Assembly: GCA_009695265.1 (NCBI GenBank)
Contig: SIBE01000011.1
Coordinates: forward strand, 1 to 36,822
Reading direction: 5' to 3'
Source: Pedosphaera sp.
Lineage (GTDB): Bacteria > Verrucomicrobiota > Verrucomicrobiia > Limisphaerales > SIBE01
DNA: 36,822 bases
The notes beneath the pieces were generated by a model. It saw only the letters and a list, made by a program, of their open reading frames with translations, searched no databases and was not told where the DNA came from. A program made the position numbers and the translations under genes. Of this stretch, positions 1 through 6,641 are shown one piece after another. Each line of letters opens with the position of its first letter. Positions within the stretch are counted from its first letter, which is position 1.

Positions 1-27
1 GGAGCGTGAGATACTGAATGAATTTCT

Positions 28-101
28 GGCGTAAGGGTGAGGGATTGGAATGGATATTATTCATGACCCGGAGTCTGGAACTCCGGGCGCACTCTTACGC
101 C
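28..101. repeat. Nested stem-loop upstream of the first attC site
   Basis: An outer stem pairs 28-39 (GGCGTAAGGGTG) with 90-101 (CACTCTTACGCC), with one G-T wobble. An inner perfect hairpin pairs CCCGGAGT (67-74) with ACTCCGGG (80-87) around a 5-nt loop. No gene is convincing in 1-130. The structure could be the tail of a preceding cassette, a terminator or a dispersed repeat. The inner CCCGGAGT motif also forms part of the stem of the attC site at 1097-1208. Confidence 0.45.
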
Positions 102-130
102 CTCAATCTCCCGCCCCGCGCAGCGGCTTC

Positions 131-231
131 GTTCAACCAGACGGTGCAGCGAATCGGAGCCAGCCGATTCGCGCTGAGACATATCAAAAGTCAGTGGCGG
201 CTGGCTCCGATCGCTGACCTTTGCGTTAGGC
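131..231 (+). other. attC-like integron recombination site (upstream of cassette)
   Basis: The outer boxes fit the attC consensus: R'' GTTCAAC (131-137, RYYYAAC) and R' GTTAGGC (225-231, GTTRRRY). A 5-nt spacer separates each from the inner arms. The top arm reads GGT, an unpaired G (146), CAGCGA, an unpaired A (153), then TCGGAGCCAGCC (154-165). The bottom arm GGCTGGCTCCGA TCGCTG ACC (199-219) pairs perfectly with the top arm once those two bases are bulged out. Two extrahelical bases plus symmetrical 5-nt spacers are the known features that let IntI recognise a folded attC bottom strand. The loop is about 33 nt. Confidence 0.78.
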
Positions 232-249
232 GGCATAGCGCGCATCGCA

Positions 250-1089
250 ATGAAACATCGAACCTTCAACTTATCGTGTTTGGCTTTGGTGATCGCAACG
301 ATGACGGCTTGCCGTTCGACTCCACCCACGGAGGGTGAGCGCACCGTGGACATCGGAGGCTGTCGTTTGCACATGCTGGTCACAGGGCACGACAGTCCGG
401 TAGTCGTCCTGGAAGCCGGCCTTGGCGACACGATTAACACTTGGGAGAAGGTGCAACCAGAGGTGGCGAAGTTCGCGCGCGTGATGGCTTATGACCGCGC
501 GGGGTTGGGAAAGTCTGACCCTGCGGTCGTCGAGCGGCGAACGACGGCACAGATCGCTCGCGAATCGCACACGGCACTTCACAAGGCCAAATTGCCGCCC
601 CCCTACGTCCTGGTGGGGCACTCCATCGGCGGTTTTCACGTCCGGCTGTTCGCTCAGCAGTTTCCCAAGGAGGTGGCGGGACTGGTCTTGGTCGATCCGA
701 GCGCGGAGGATTGGAACGATTTGCTCAAAGCTCGGTTCCCGGATGAGTATGCAAAGATGATGGCGTGGAGGACGCGAGACCATCCTGAGGGAATGAAAAA
801 AGAACTCGCCGCTTGGGATACGTCCAAGGAACAAGCCCGAGCCGCACGGCCATTACCGGATGTGCCCGTGGTCTTGTTCACCGGCTTGAAAGGCAACCCA
901 GGCGGCACGGAGATTATCCTGAAGCTGCACACCGAATGGTTGCAAAACATTCCGCGCGCCACGCACATCGCGACGGAGAAGAGCGGACATTATCTGCACA
1001 CCAACGAGCCCGAACTGGTCGTCAACGCCATCAGCAACATTGTAGCCGGAGTGCGTAGCCGTGCTTCAGAGAGAGGAATTAAGCGATGA
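250..1089 (+). CDS. Alpha/beta hydrolase lipoprotein, integron-cassette cargo
   Basis: The 279-residue protein begins with a lipoprotein signal, with a likely lipidated Cys21 in the run ATMTAC. It should therefore be anchored to a membrane facing the periplasm. The fold is alpha/beta hydrolase: an oxyanion strand around LEAGLGD, a YDRAGLG turn, the nucleophile elbow GHSIGG (Ser125) and a C-terminal catalytic His near residue 247 (SGHYLH). I cannot place the acidic triad residue with confidence. The substrate is unknown; an esterase, lipase or haloperoxidase-like activity is plausible. The gene starts 19 bp after one attC-like site and ends 7 bp before the next. This tight packing is typical of a promoterless integron cassette, so transcription probably comes from outside the cassette. 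Confidence 0.85.
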   Translation: MKHRTFNLSCLALVIATMTACRSTPPTEGERTVDIGGCRLHMLVTGHDSPVVVLEAGLGDTINTWEKVQPEVAKFARVMAYDRAGLGKSDPAVVERRTTAQIARESHTALHKAKLPPPYVLVGHSIGGFHVRLFAQQFPKEVAGLVLVDPSAEDWNDLLKARFPDEYAKMMAWRTRDHPEGMKKELAAWDTSKEQARAARPLPDVPVVLFTGLKGNPGGTEIILKLHTEWLQNIPRATHIATEKSGHYLHTNEPELVVNAISNIVAGVRSRASERGIKR

Positions 1090-1096
1090 CCGTGCC

Positions 1097-1208
1097 GCCT
1101 AACAAAAGAAGGAATGTAGATAACCCGGAGTGAAGCGGTCGTGGTGCCGGATTGGTCTGGGGTTATGATGACGCTTCACTCCGGGTTATTTGCATTCCCT
1201 GGTTGAAC
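1097..1208 (+). other. attC-like integron recombination site (cassette's own)
   Basis: R'' is GCCTAAC (1097-1103) and R' is GTTGAAC (1202-1208). Between them ATAACCCGGAGTGAAGCG (1120-1137) pairs perfectly with CGCTTCACTCCGGGTTAT around a roughly 34-nt loop, and GGAATG (1111-1116) pairs with CATTCC (1193-1198) beyond a 3-nt mismatch. The ten bases ending in R'' (GCCGCCTAAC, 1094-1103) are the exact reverse complement of GTTAGGCGGC (225-234) at the cassette start, as expected for an attC and the junction it was excised from. The spacers are unequal and the bulges less canonical than in the upstream site. Confidence 0.7.
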
Positions 1209-1360
1209 GAAGCCGCGGCAAACTCGCCCGTCGTCTCCTCTCCCTCAATTTGAAGTCCCTTGCGGAAAGTTTTTGCTCCACCCCCGGCTCAGGTCCTGGA
1301 GCGCAGAGTGCGCCGCGCACCGCGTGTTGCACAGGCCTGCCAAGGCCCGTGGCAGACAAA

Positions 1361-1421
1361 GGGGGACGGGGTCGGACCACGACAAGTTGTTGAAGGCTGA
1401 GCAATTAACTCGTGTCGGACC
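1361..1421 (+). repeat. REP-like palindromic sequence upstream of the RAYT gene
   Basis: GTCGGACC occurs twice as a direct repeat (1371-1378 and 1414-1421). CGACA (1380-1384) and TGTCG (1413-1417) bracket an imperfect hairpin with AGTT and AACT as inner arms. REP sequences flank RAYT genes and are the substrates they cleave, so this is a reasonable candidate for the neighbouring transposase. The remaining sequence in 1209-1502 shows no gene. Confidence 0.45.
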
Positions 1422-1502
1422 TTCGTTTTCGGTGCTTACAGGCGATTTTCCGGCCTCTTTTTTGGCTGCAAGAGATTTCCGATTCGTGCATGCATGTGGC
1501 CC

Positions 1503-2024
1503 ATGCCAAGGGCTAATCGTTACTTTGTTCCAGGAAAATGTTATCACTTAACTCACCCGTGCCATGATCGGCAGTTCCTTTTAAAATTCGCCCTGGATCG
1601 CGATCGTTACCACCAGATGGTCTGGCAAAGCCTCAAAAGTTTTGCCGTCGAAGTCTTGAGCTATTGCCTGACCTCCAACCACACTCATATTCTGGTGAGG
1701 GCCAAAGACAGCGAGTTGATCAGCCGGTGGATGCACCAAGTCGAAGGTGAGTTCGCCCAGTGGTACAACCGGCGCCATAAGCGCTCGGGAGCCTTTTGGG
1801 AAGGACGCTATCACAGCACAATGATTGAGCCTGGGCAGCACCCTTGGCGCTGCATTGCCTACATCGAACTGAACATGGTCCGAGCTGGAGTGGCTAAAGC
1901 TGGCGGACGAACAAGACGACGATGGCTGACGAACCCTTTCGCGCGCCGGGTGGACCCTTCGTGCCGCTCGGAGCGTCGGCCATCATTGTGTGGATGCCGA
2001 CGACGCTCAAATGGAAGGAGCTAG
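1503..2024 (+). pseudogene. REP-associated tyrosine transposase (RAYT), C-terminally truncated
   Basis: This is an IS200/IS605-like Y1 transposase of the REP-associated branch, an enzyme that nicks single-stranded DNA at REP hairpins. It starts with the characteristic MPRANRYFVPG; an ATG nine bases upstream is in frame but the family begins at MPRAN. The metal-binding HUH motif is His60-Thr-His62 in SNHTHIL, and the catalytic tyrosine is Tyr120 in AYIELNMVRAGV. Homology stops around residue 130 (near 1890). The remaining Arg-rich residues to the stop look like read-through of unrelated DNA. Full-length relatives continue with a Trp-rich C-terminal region that is missing, so the protein is probably inactive or a relic. 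Confidence 0.72.
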
Positions 2025-2173
2025 CGGCTGCGGGTGGTGTGCTCTTCGTGTCGGGGGCCATTTACGGAATCTGCGAATACCGGCGTTCACTCTTGTTTAT
2101 GGGGCGAGCGCAAGTGGGTAAAAGCGACCGACTCTTTAAGCTAGCCGTCTGCCTTGTCATGCTCTATAAGTAA
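1922..2173 (+). CDS. Small hypothetical protein with one membrane segment
   Basis: The 83-residue frame overlaps the tail of the truncated RAYT. It has one hydrophobic stretch (about residues 36-53, AAAGGVLFVSGAIYGICEY region) preceded and followed by basic residues. Its ATG overlaps the stop of a short upstream frame as ATGGCTGA (1922-1929), an arrangement typical of translational coupling. The gene could therefore be a host gene whose upstream partner was cut by the RAYT. I recognise no family, and it may be a chance frame. Confidence 0.25.
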   Translation: MADEPFRAPGGPFVPLGASAIIVWMPTTLKWKELAAAGGVLFVSGAIYGICEYRRSLLFMGRAQVGKSDRLFKLAVCLVMLYK

Positions 2174-2197
2174 CCCTTACAACCAATCTAACCTGCC

Positions 2198-3613
2198 ATG
2201 AAAAATAATTTGTCTCGTCGTTCCTTCGTGAAGAAATCAGCTCTGGCTGCCAGTGTGGTTTCCATCGCCCCGTTCAACATCCTGAACGCCGCCAACGCCG
2301 GCGAGAAAGTCCGGTTCGTCCAGATTGGCTGTGGCGGACGCGGCACTTCCTCGCATCTGCCCGCCGCGAAAGACGAGCATCTCGTCGCCATTGTCGACGT
2401 GGAGGAAAACCGATTCGCCTCTGTGAAGAAATGGCTCCAAGGCAAAGGCGGCGATGCCGACAAACTGCAGGTCTTCACCGATTACCGGAAGATGTTCGAC
2501 AAGGTCAGCAAGGAAATCGACGCCGTGTTTATCGCTGCTCCCAATCATCACCACGCTTTGCCCGCCATGATTGCCATGCAATCGGGCAAGAGTGTTTATT
2601 GCGAAAAACCCGTCTGCCATGACATTGGCGAGGCCCGTGCCTTGCGGGCAATGGCGGCCAAGACCAAGGTCGCGACGCAGATGGGCAATCAAGGCCATTG
2701 CGAAGACGGCTACCGCAAGCTCTGCGAATACATCTGGGCTGGGGTCATCGGCAAGGTCACCGAAACGCATAGCTGGACCAATCGCGCCAATGGCGGCGAG
2801 GGGCCGCGCCCCCCAAAACTCCCCGTGCCCGCAGGCCTGCATTGGGACGAATGGATCGGCCCGGCCCCTTACCGCGATTTCCACGAGGATATCCATCCGC
2901 ACGAGTGGCATGGCTGGTATGATTTCGGCAATGGCTCCATCGGCAACATGGGCTGCCACGTCCTCGACGGCGTTTTCTGGGCGCTCAAGTGCGAACACCC
3001 GACGAGCATCGAAGCCGAACAACTCCGCGGGGGCAGCGACGAACGCTACCCCACCGGCAGCAGGGTCCGCTGGGATGTGCCCGCACGCAGCGACATGCCA
3101 GCCCTGAAAGTCTATTGGTATGAAGGTCTGAACCAAACGACCACCGGGATGCCTGTGGGCACCTTGCGCGCCGTCAAAGGCGACGACCGCAATCTCCCCG
3201 CGTTGCTACTCGAGCTGCGGGAAAAATATCCGGACGAAGGCATGGACGCCGGTGACAGCGGCACGCTTTACGTCGGAGAGAAGGGAGTCATTTTCACCGG
3301 CACCTACGGCGATAAGATGCACATCGTTCCCTACGAGAAAATGCGTGATACGCCGGCTCCGCCCAAAATCCTGCCGCGGCCCAAAAATATTTTCGCCGAT
3401 TTTCTTGATGCCGTGCGCGCGGGCAAGACCGAAACCGCCGTGCCCTTTGACTACGGCACGCGCCTGACCGAGTTCGCCATCCTTGGCAACCTTGCCATGA
3501 AGGCGGGCCGGGGCAACAAGGTAATGTGGGACGGCCCGAACATGCGGGTGACTAACCTCCCCGAAATGAACGCCTGGGTGCAGAGGCCGGTTCGCGCAGG
3601 GTGGAAGGTTTGA
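2198..3613 (+). CDS. Tat-exported Gfo/Idh/MocA family oxidoreductase
   Basis: The 471-residue protein opens with a twin-arginine signal (RRSFVKK, residues 7-13, then a hydrophobic Ala-rich stretch), so it should be exported folded with its nicotinamide cofactor. The Rossmann motif IGCGGRG follows at about residue 44, and the conserved catalytic-site EKP is present in YCEKPVCHD near residue 138. Exported members are abundant in Verrucomicrobiota and Planctomycetota and are generally linked to sugar or glycan processing. The exact substrate cannot be read here. It is preceded by the accessory region and followed by a broken toxin-antitoxin pair, with no sugar-operon partners beside it. Confidence 0.9.
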   Translation: MKNNLSRRSFVKKSALAASVVSIAPFNILNAANAGEKVRFVQIGCGGRGTSSHLPAAKDEHLVAIVDVEENRFASVKKWLQGKGGDADKLQVFTDYRKMFDKVSKEIDAVFIAAPNHHHALPAMIAMQSGKSVYCEKPVCHDIGEARALRAMAAKTKVATQMGNQGHCEDGYRKLCEYIWAGVIGKVTETHSWTNRANGGEGPRPPKLPVPAGLHWDEWIGPAPYRDFHEDIHPHEWHGWYDFGNGSIGNMGCHVLDGVFWALKCEHPTSIEAEQLRGGSDERYPTGSRVRWDVPARSDMPALKVYWYEGLNQTTTGMPVGTLRAVKGDDRNLPALLLELREKYPDEGMDAGDSGTLYVGEKGVIFTGTYGDKMHIVPYEKMRDTPAPPKILPRPKNIFADFLDAVRAGKTETAVPFDYGTRLTEFAILGNLAMKAGRGNKVMWDGPNMRVTNLPEMNAWVQRPVRAGWKV

Positions 3614-3656
3614 TTCGGTCAAATCCCCCCCCTTCCGCCGTAGTCAACTCCACGCA

Positions 3657-3881
3657 ATTATTGAAGACAGAATCATCATTGACCCGAAGGTGTGCCACGG
3701 CAAACCCGTTGTGCGAGGCAGGAGATTGGCAATGGCCTTGATCGTCGGCAGTCTGGCCGATGGGATGAGCTTTGAGGAAGTTCAAGGGGAATACGCGCTG
3801 ACTGTGGAGGACATCCGAGCGGCGCTGAAGTTCGCTGGAGACTTGGTCGAACAGGAGTATTACCATCCGTTGCAGGGCTGA
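3657..3881 (+). pseudogene. DUF433-family antitoxin-like protein, start lost or non-standard
   Basis: The frame encodes the complete DUF433 core, reading IIIDPKVCHGKPVVRGRRLA and then the SLADGMSFEEV segment and an HTH-like TVEDIRAALKFAG end. DUF433 proteins are usually the DNA-binding antitoxin partner of DUF5615 PIN-like toxins. There is no ATG in frame. The first GTG (3690) would remove the conserved IIIDP strand, and the only candidates upstream are ATT codons at 3657 and 3660. It is therefore either N-terminally damaged or uses a rare start. A truncated toxin begins 10 bp downstream. Confidence 0.6.
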
Positions 3882-3890
3882 ACCACCTCG

Positions 3891-4010
3891 ATGCGCCTCT
3901 TGCTGGATGCCAATATGCCTCGGTCTGCCGTGGGAGCCATCGAGAGCCTCGGCCACGCCGCCGTCGATCTACATGCGAACCGAAAAAATAAACCGAACAA
4001 ATCGGCGTGA
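3891..4010 (+). pseudogene. Truncated DUF5615 PIN-like toxin
   Basis: The 39-residue frame starts MRLLLDANMPRSAV and continues through SLGHAAVDL. This is the N-terminal strand and first acidic residue (Asp6) of the DUF5615 PIN-like ribonuclease family, normally about 110 residues. It then diverges into Lys/Asn-rich sequence and stops at 4010. The catalytic core is gone, so no toxin activity is expected. It follows the DUF433 frame in the usual antitoxin-then-toxin order. The 187 bp from 4011 to the next start show no recognisable gene. Confidence 0.6.
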
Positions 4011-4197
4011 GTTGATCGAAGGCATAGCGCTGGGCGACAAGGGAGCGCCGAAGGTCGGGTCTCCTCGGGCAGGCACAAGGAGTTCCCCGAGCCAAGGTGT
4101 CGAAAGACTTGCTCTCGATTTGTCGGCTCGCTAGCTTCCCGGCGAGCCTGGCTTGGAAGAGGTCTGCACGGCAGCCATCCCCATCGCCGATCTCAAG

Positions 4198-5739
4198 ATG
4201 ACTTTAGCTCAAGCACTCCTTAAGAGATTGGCAGGAGTCGCCTGCCTCATGGCCGCGCTGCTGGCTGGTGGCTGCGGCTCGCCTCGCCCAACTCAGCCTC
4301 CGACTCCGATCCCCCCGGCGGGAGGGAACAAGCCAGTTCTCGGCCTCGAAACATTTGATGCCGCCTGGAAAATTATTCAGAACACCCACTTCGACACCAA
4401 TTTCAACGGGGTTGATTGGGCCGCAGTTCGCGCTTCTTTACGGCCCAAGGCCGAGGCCGCGGGAAGCCTCGCGGAGTTGCGTCGAGTCATCGAGGAGATG
4501 CTGGGGCGACTGGGCCAATCCCACATGGCGTTGATCCCTCGGGATGTTGCCGTGACGCTCGATCAGAAAAAGAGCAGCGAGCCCTCGAAACAGAAGCCAG
4601 CTGCGACATCAGAACAGAACGGGTCGGTCGGACCGAGATCGGGAGAGCGAAGCGAGGGCGTGGGCGACACCGCTGCGTCTGGTGAGACTTCGAGTCACGC
4701 CTCTCCGGAGAATTCTGCCGGGAATGTAGGGTTTGATGTCCGGTTATTGGGCGAGAATCTGGTCGTCAACCGGGTCGAACCAAATGGACCGGCCCAAGAC
4801 GCCGGCGTGAAACCAGGCTGGATCGTGCAGACGATTGGGGAACGGCGCGTCAGCGAGCTTCTTAAAAAACTCCCTCGCGATCTCGATGCTCGTCAAACCC
4901 AGTTCATGGCGTGGCGCATCGCCAAAGCGCAACTTCTCGGCTCACCCGGTTCGACCGTTCAGCTTGAATTTCTTAATGAAGAGGATCGCCCTATCGCTCT
5001 GAATTTGAAACGATCACATGAAACGGGCGAACTCGTGAAGTTCGGTTTCCTCCCGGCGCTCTATGCCCAGTTGCAGAGCGAGCGCTTGAAAACAGAGGCC
5101 GGAGGCAATGTGGGATTGATTCGGTTCAACCTCTGGATGATCCCGATCGCTGGCCCCTTTGATAAAGCGATTGATGAATTCCGGCGAGAGGATGGAATCA
5201 TCATTGATTTGCGAGGCAATCTCGGCGGTCTTGGCGGGATGGTGATGGGATTGTCGGGGCATTTTCTGAAGGAGAGAGTTTCTCTGGGAAGCATGAAGAC
5301 GCGCGGCAGCGAAATGAAATTCTTCGCCAACCCACGATTGGTGAGTTCGTCGGGCCATCGAGTGGAGCCCTACTCGGGTCCAGCGGCCATTCTGGTGGAT
5401 AGCGTTTCACTGAGCGCGGCTGAGATCTTTGCCGGAGGAATGCAGGATATTGGCCGAGCGCGAGTTTTTGGCGAGCCAACCCCAGGCCAAGCCCTCCCCG
5501 CAGTGTGGGATAAACTGCCGAATGGCGATGTGCTGTATCACGCGGTCGCGGACTTCGTGACTCCCTCAGGCATTCGTCTGGAAGCGCGCGGGGTAATTCC
5601 GGATGAAGTCGTTCCCTTATCCCGACAAGATTTATTGGCCAACCGCGACCCGGCGCTGGCGGCAGCGATGAAATGGATCGCGCGCGAACGGAACAACAAC
5701 TCGCGGAAGACCGCGGAATCGCCCCGGACTCTCCCCTAA
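4198..5739 (+). CDS. S41-family peptidase with PDZ domain, lipoprotein
   Basis: The protein has 513 residues from ATG 4198, chosen because it places the hydrophobic signal and a lipobox-like AGGC (Cys26) at the N-terminus; an in-frame ATG at 4153 would add 15 residues. A helical N-terminal domain is followed by a low-complexity Ser/Glu/Gly linker (about 120-175). A PDZ domain comes next (about 180-240, with PAQDAGVKPGWIV), then the S41 core. The nucleophile is probably Ser406 in SLSAAEIFAG. The position of the catalytic Lys in C-terminal processing proteases is Gln431 here (GEPTPGQ). It may therefore use a different mechanism or have a non-proteolytic role. The protein is predicted to act in the periplasm or at an envelope membrane. 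It heads a run of exported genes. Confidence 0.85.
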   Translation: MTLAQALLKRLAGVACLMAALLAGGCGSPRPTQPPTPIPPAGGNKPVLGLETFDAAWKIIQNTHFDTNFNGVDWAAVRASLRPKAEAAGSLAELRRVIEEMLGRLGQSHMALIPRDVAVTLDQKKSSEPSKQKPAATSEQNGSVGPRSGERSEGVGDTAASGETSSHASPENSAGNVGFDVRLLGENLVVNRVEPNGPAQDAGVKPGWIVQTIGERRVSELLKKLPRDLDARQTQFMAWRIAKAQLLGSPGSTVQLEFLNEEDRPIALNLKRSHETGELVKFGFLPALYAQLQSERLKTEAGGNVGLIRFNLWMIPIAGPFDKAIDEFRREDGIIIDLRGNLGGLGGMVMGLSGHFLKERVSLGSMKTRGSEMKFFANPRLVSSSGHRVEPYSGPAAILVDSVSLSAAEIFAGGMQDIGRARVFGEPTPGQALPAVWDKLPNGDVLYHAVADFVTPSGIRLEARGVIPDEVVPLSRQDLLANRDPALAAAMKWIARERNNNSRKTAESPRTLP

Positions 5740-5793
5740 TCGAACCCCGTCCCTCCAGCAGTAAATATCAACATTCACAACCAAGGAATACCC

Positions 5794-6609
5794 ATGAAGA
5801 AGCTCATATCTACTCGACTGTCCTCAAACTTTCTCGTTCGGCTCACGGCTTTCATCGCGCTCACGGTGCCATTGATAACGTTCGGGCAAGCGGCCAAATC
5901 GCCGGCGGCGGCACAGGTTGCGCCACCCGCCAAACTACCGCCCGCCAAAGAGATCATCGCGAACTTCGTGAAAGCGATTGGTGGGAAGGAGGCTTTTTCA
6001 AAAATCAAATCTCAGCACGCAACGGGAAAATTTGAAATGGCGGCCCAGGGCCTCAGCGGAGACTTGGAGATCTCCGCTGCTCGCCCTAACAAGATGTTCG
6101 TCAAAGTCAACCTGCCCGGCCTGGGCGATATTTTGGAGGGCTTTGACGGAAAGGTGGCTTGGACGGTGAATCCCGCGACAGGCCCGATGGTTCTCGACGG
6201 CAAACAACTTGAGGAAAAACTCGAGCAAGCAGATTTCGACTCGGTCCTGCACGATGAAAAGGATTTTAAGTCCATGGAAACAATCGAGGTGACCCAGTTC
6301 GAGGGGAAGGAGTGTTACAAGTTGAAATTGATCAAGAAATCCGGTCGCGAAGTAACAGAATACTACGACACTAAGTCTGGCCTGCTCTCGGGGTTCGTCG
6401 CCACGCAGGAATCCCCCGTTGGACCTCTCACCGTCACTGCCGCGTTGAGCGATTACAAAAAATTTGGCGACGTGCTGTTCGTCACCAAAGTCACTCAGAA
6501 AATCGGACCCGTCGAGCAAGTCATGAATCTTAGCTCGATGGAGTTCAACAAGGTTAAGGATTCAGCTTTCGACTTGCCCGAACAGATCAAGGCGTTGAAC
6601 AAGAAGTAA
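5794..6609 (+). CDS. Secreted LolA-like outer-membrane lipoprotein-sorting-type protein
   Basis: The protein has 271 residues, with a signal peptide ending near TFGQA (about residue 32) and a Pro/Ala-rich linker. The segment AKEIIANFVKAIGGKEAFSKIKSQ is the usual opening of periplasmic proteins with a LolA/LolB-like half-barrel, found widely next to peptidases and outer-membrane proteins. The repeated beta-strand pattern (GKFEM, DLEISAARPNKMFVKV, GKVAWTVNP, REVTEYYDTKSGLLSGF) fits that fold. A role in handling lipids or lipoproteins is inferred only from the fold. It lies 54 bp after the S41 peptidase and 32 bp before the next gene, so these genes may be co-transcribed. Confidence 0.65.
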   Translation: MKKLISTRLSSNFLVRLTAFIALTVPLITFGQAAKSPAAAQVAPPAKLPPAKEIIANFVKAIGGKEAFSKIKSQHATGKFEMAAQGLSGDLEISAARPNKMFVKVNLPGLGDILEGFDGKVAWTVNPATGPMVLDGKQLEEKLEQADFDSVLHDEKDFKSMETIEVTQFEGKECYKLKLIKKSGREVTEYYDTKSGLLSGFVATQESPVGPLTVTAALSDYKKFGDVLFVTKVTQKIGPVEQVMNLSSMEFNKVKDSAFDLPEQIKALNKK

Positions 6610-6641
6610 TCTGTTCCTAAACAATCCTCTCTACAAACACC

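Noticed and set aside
18-338. Open frame of 106 residues at the window start
   Set aside because: It runs straight through the attC-like site and overlaps the hydrolase start; Arg/Asn-rich composition with no family resemblance.
1186-1551. Several overlapping frames of 67-100 residues on both strands
   Set aside because: They cover repeat-rich DNA between attC2 and the RAYT, have no ribosome site and no recognisable motif.
2237-3136. 299-residue antisense frame within the Gfo/Idh/MocA gene
   Set aside because: Mirror frame caused by GC-biased third codon positions of the real gene; no signal, motif or start context.
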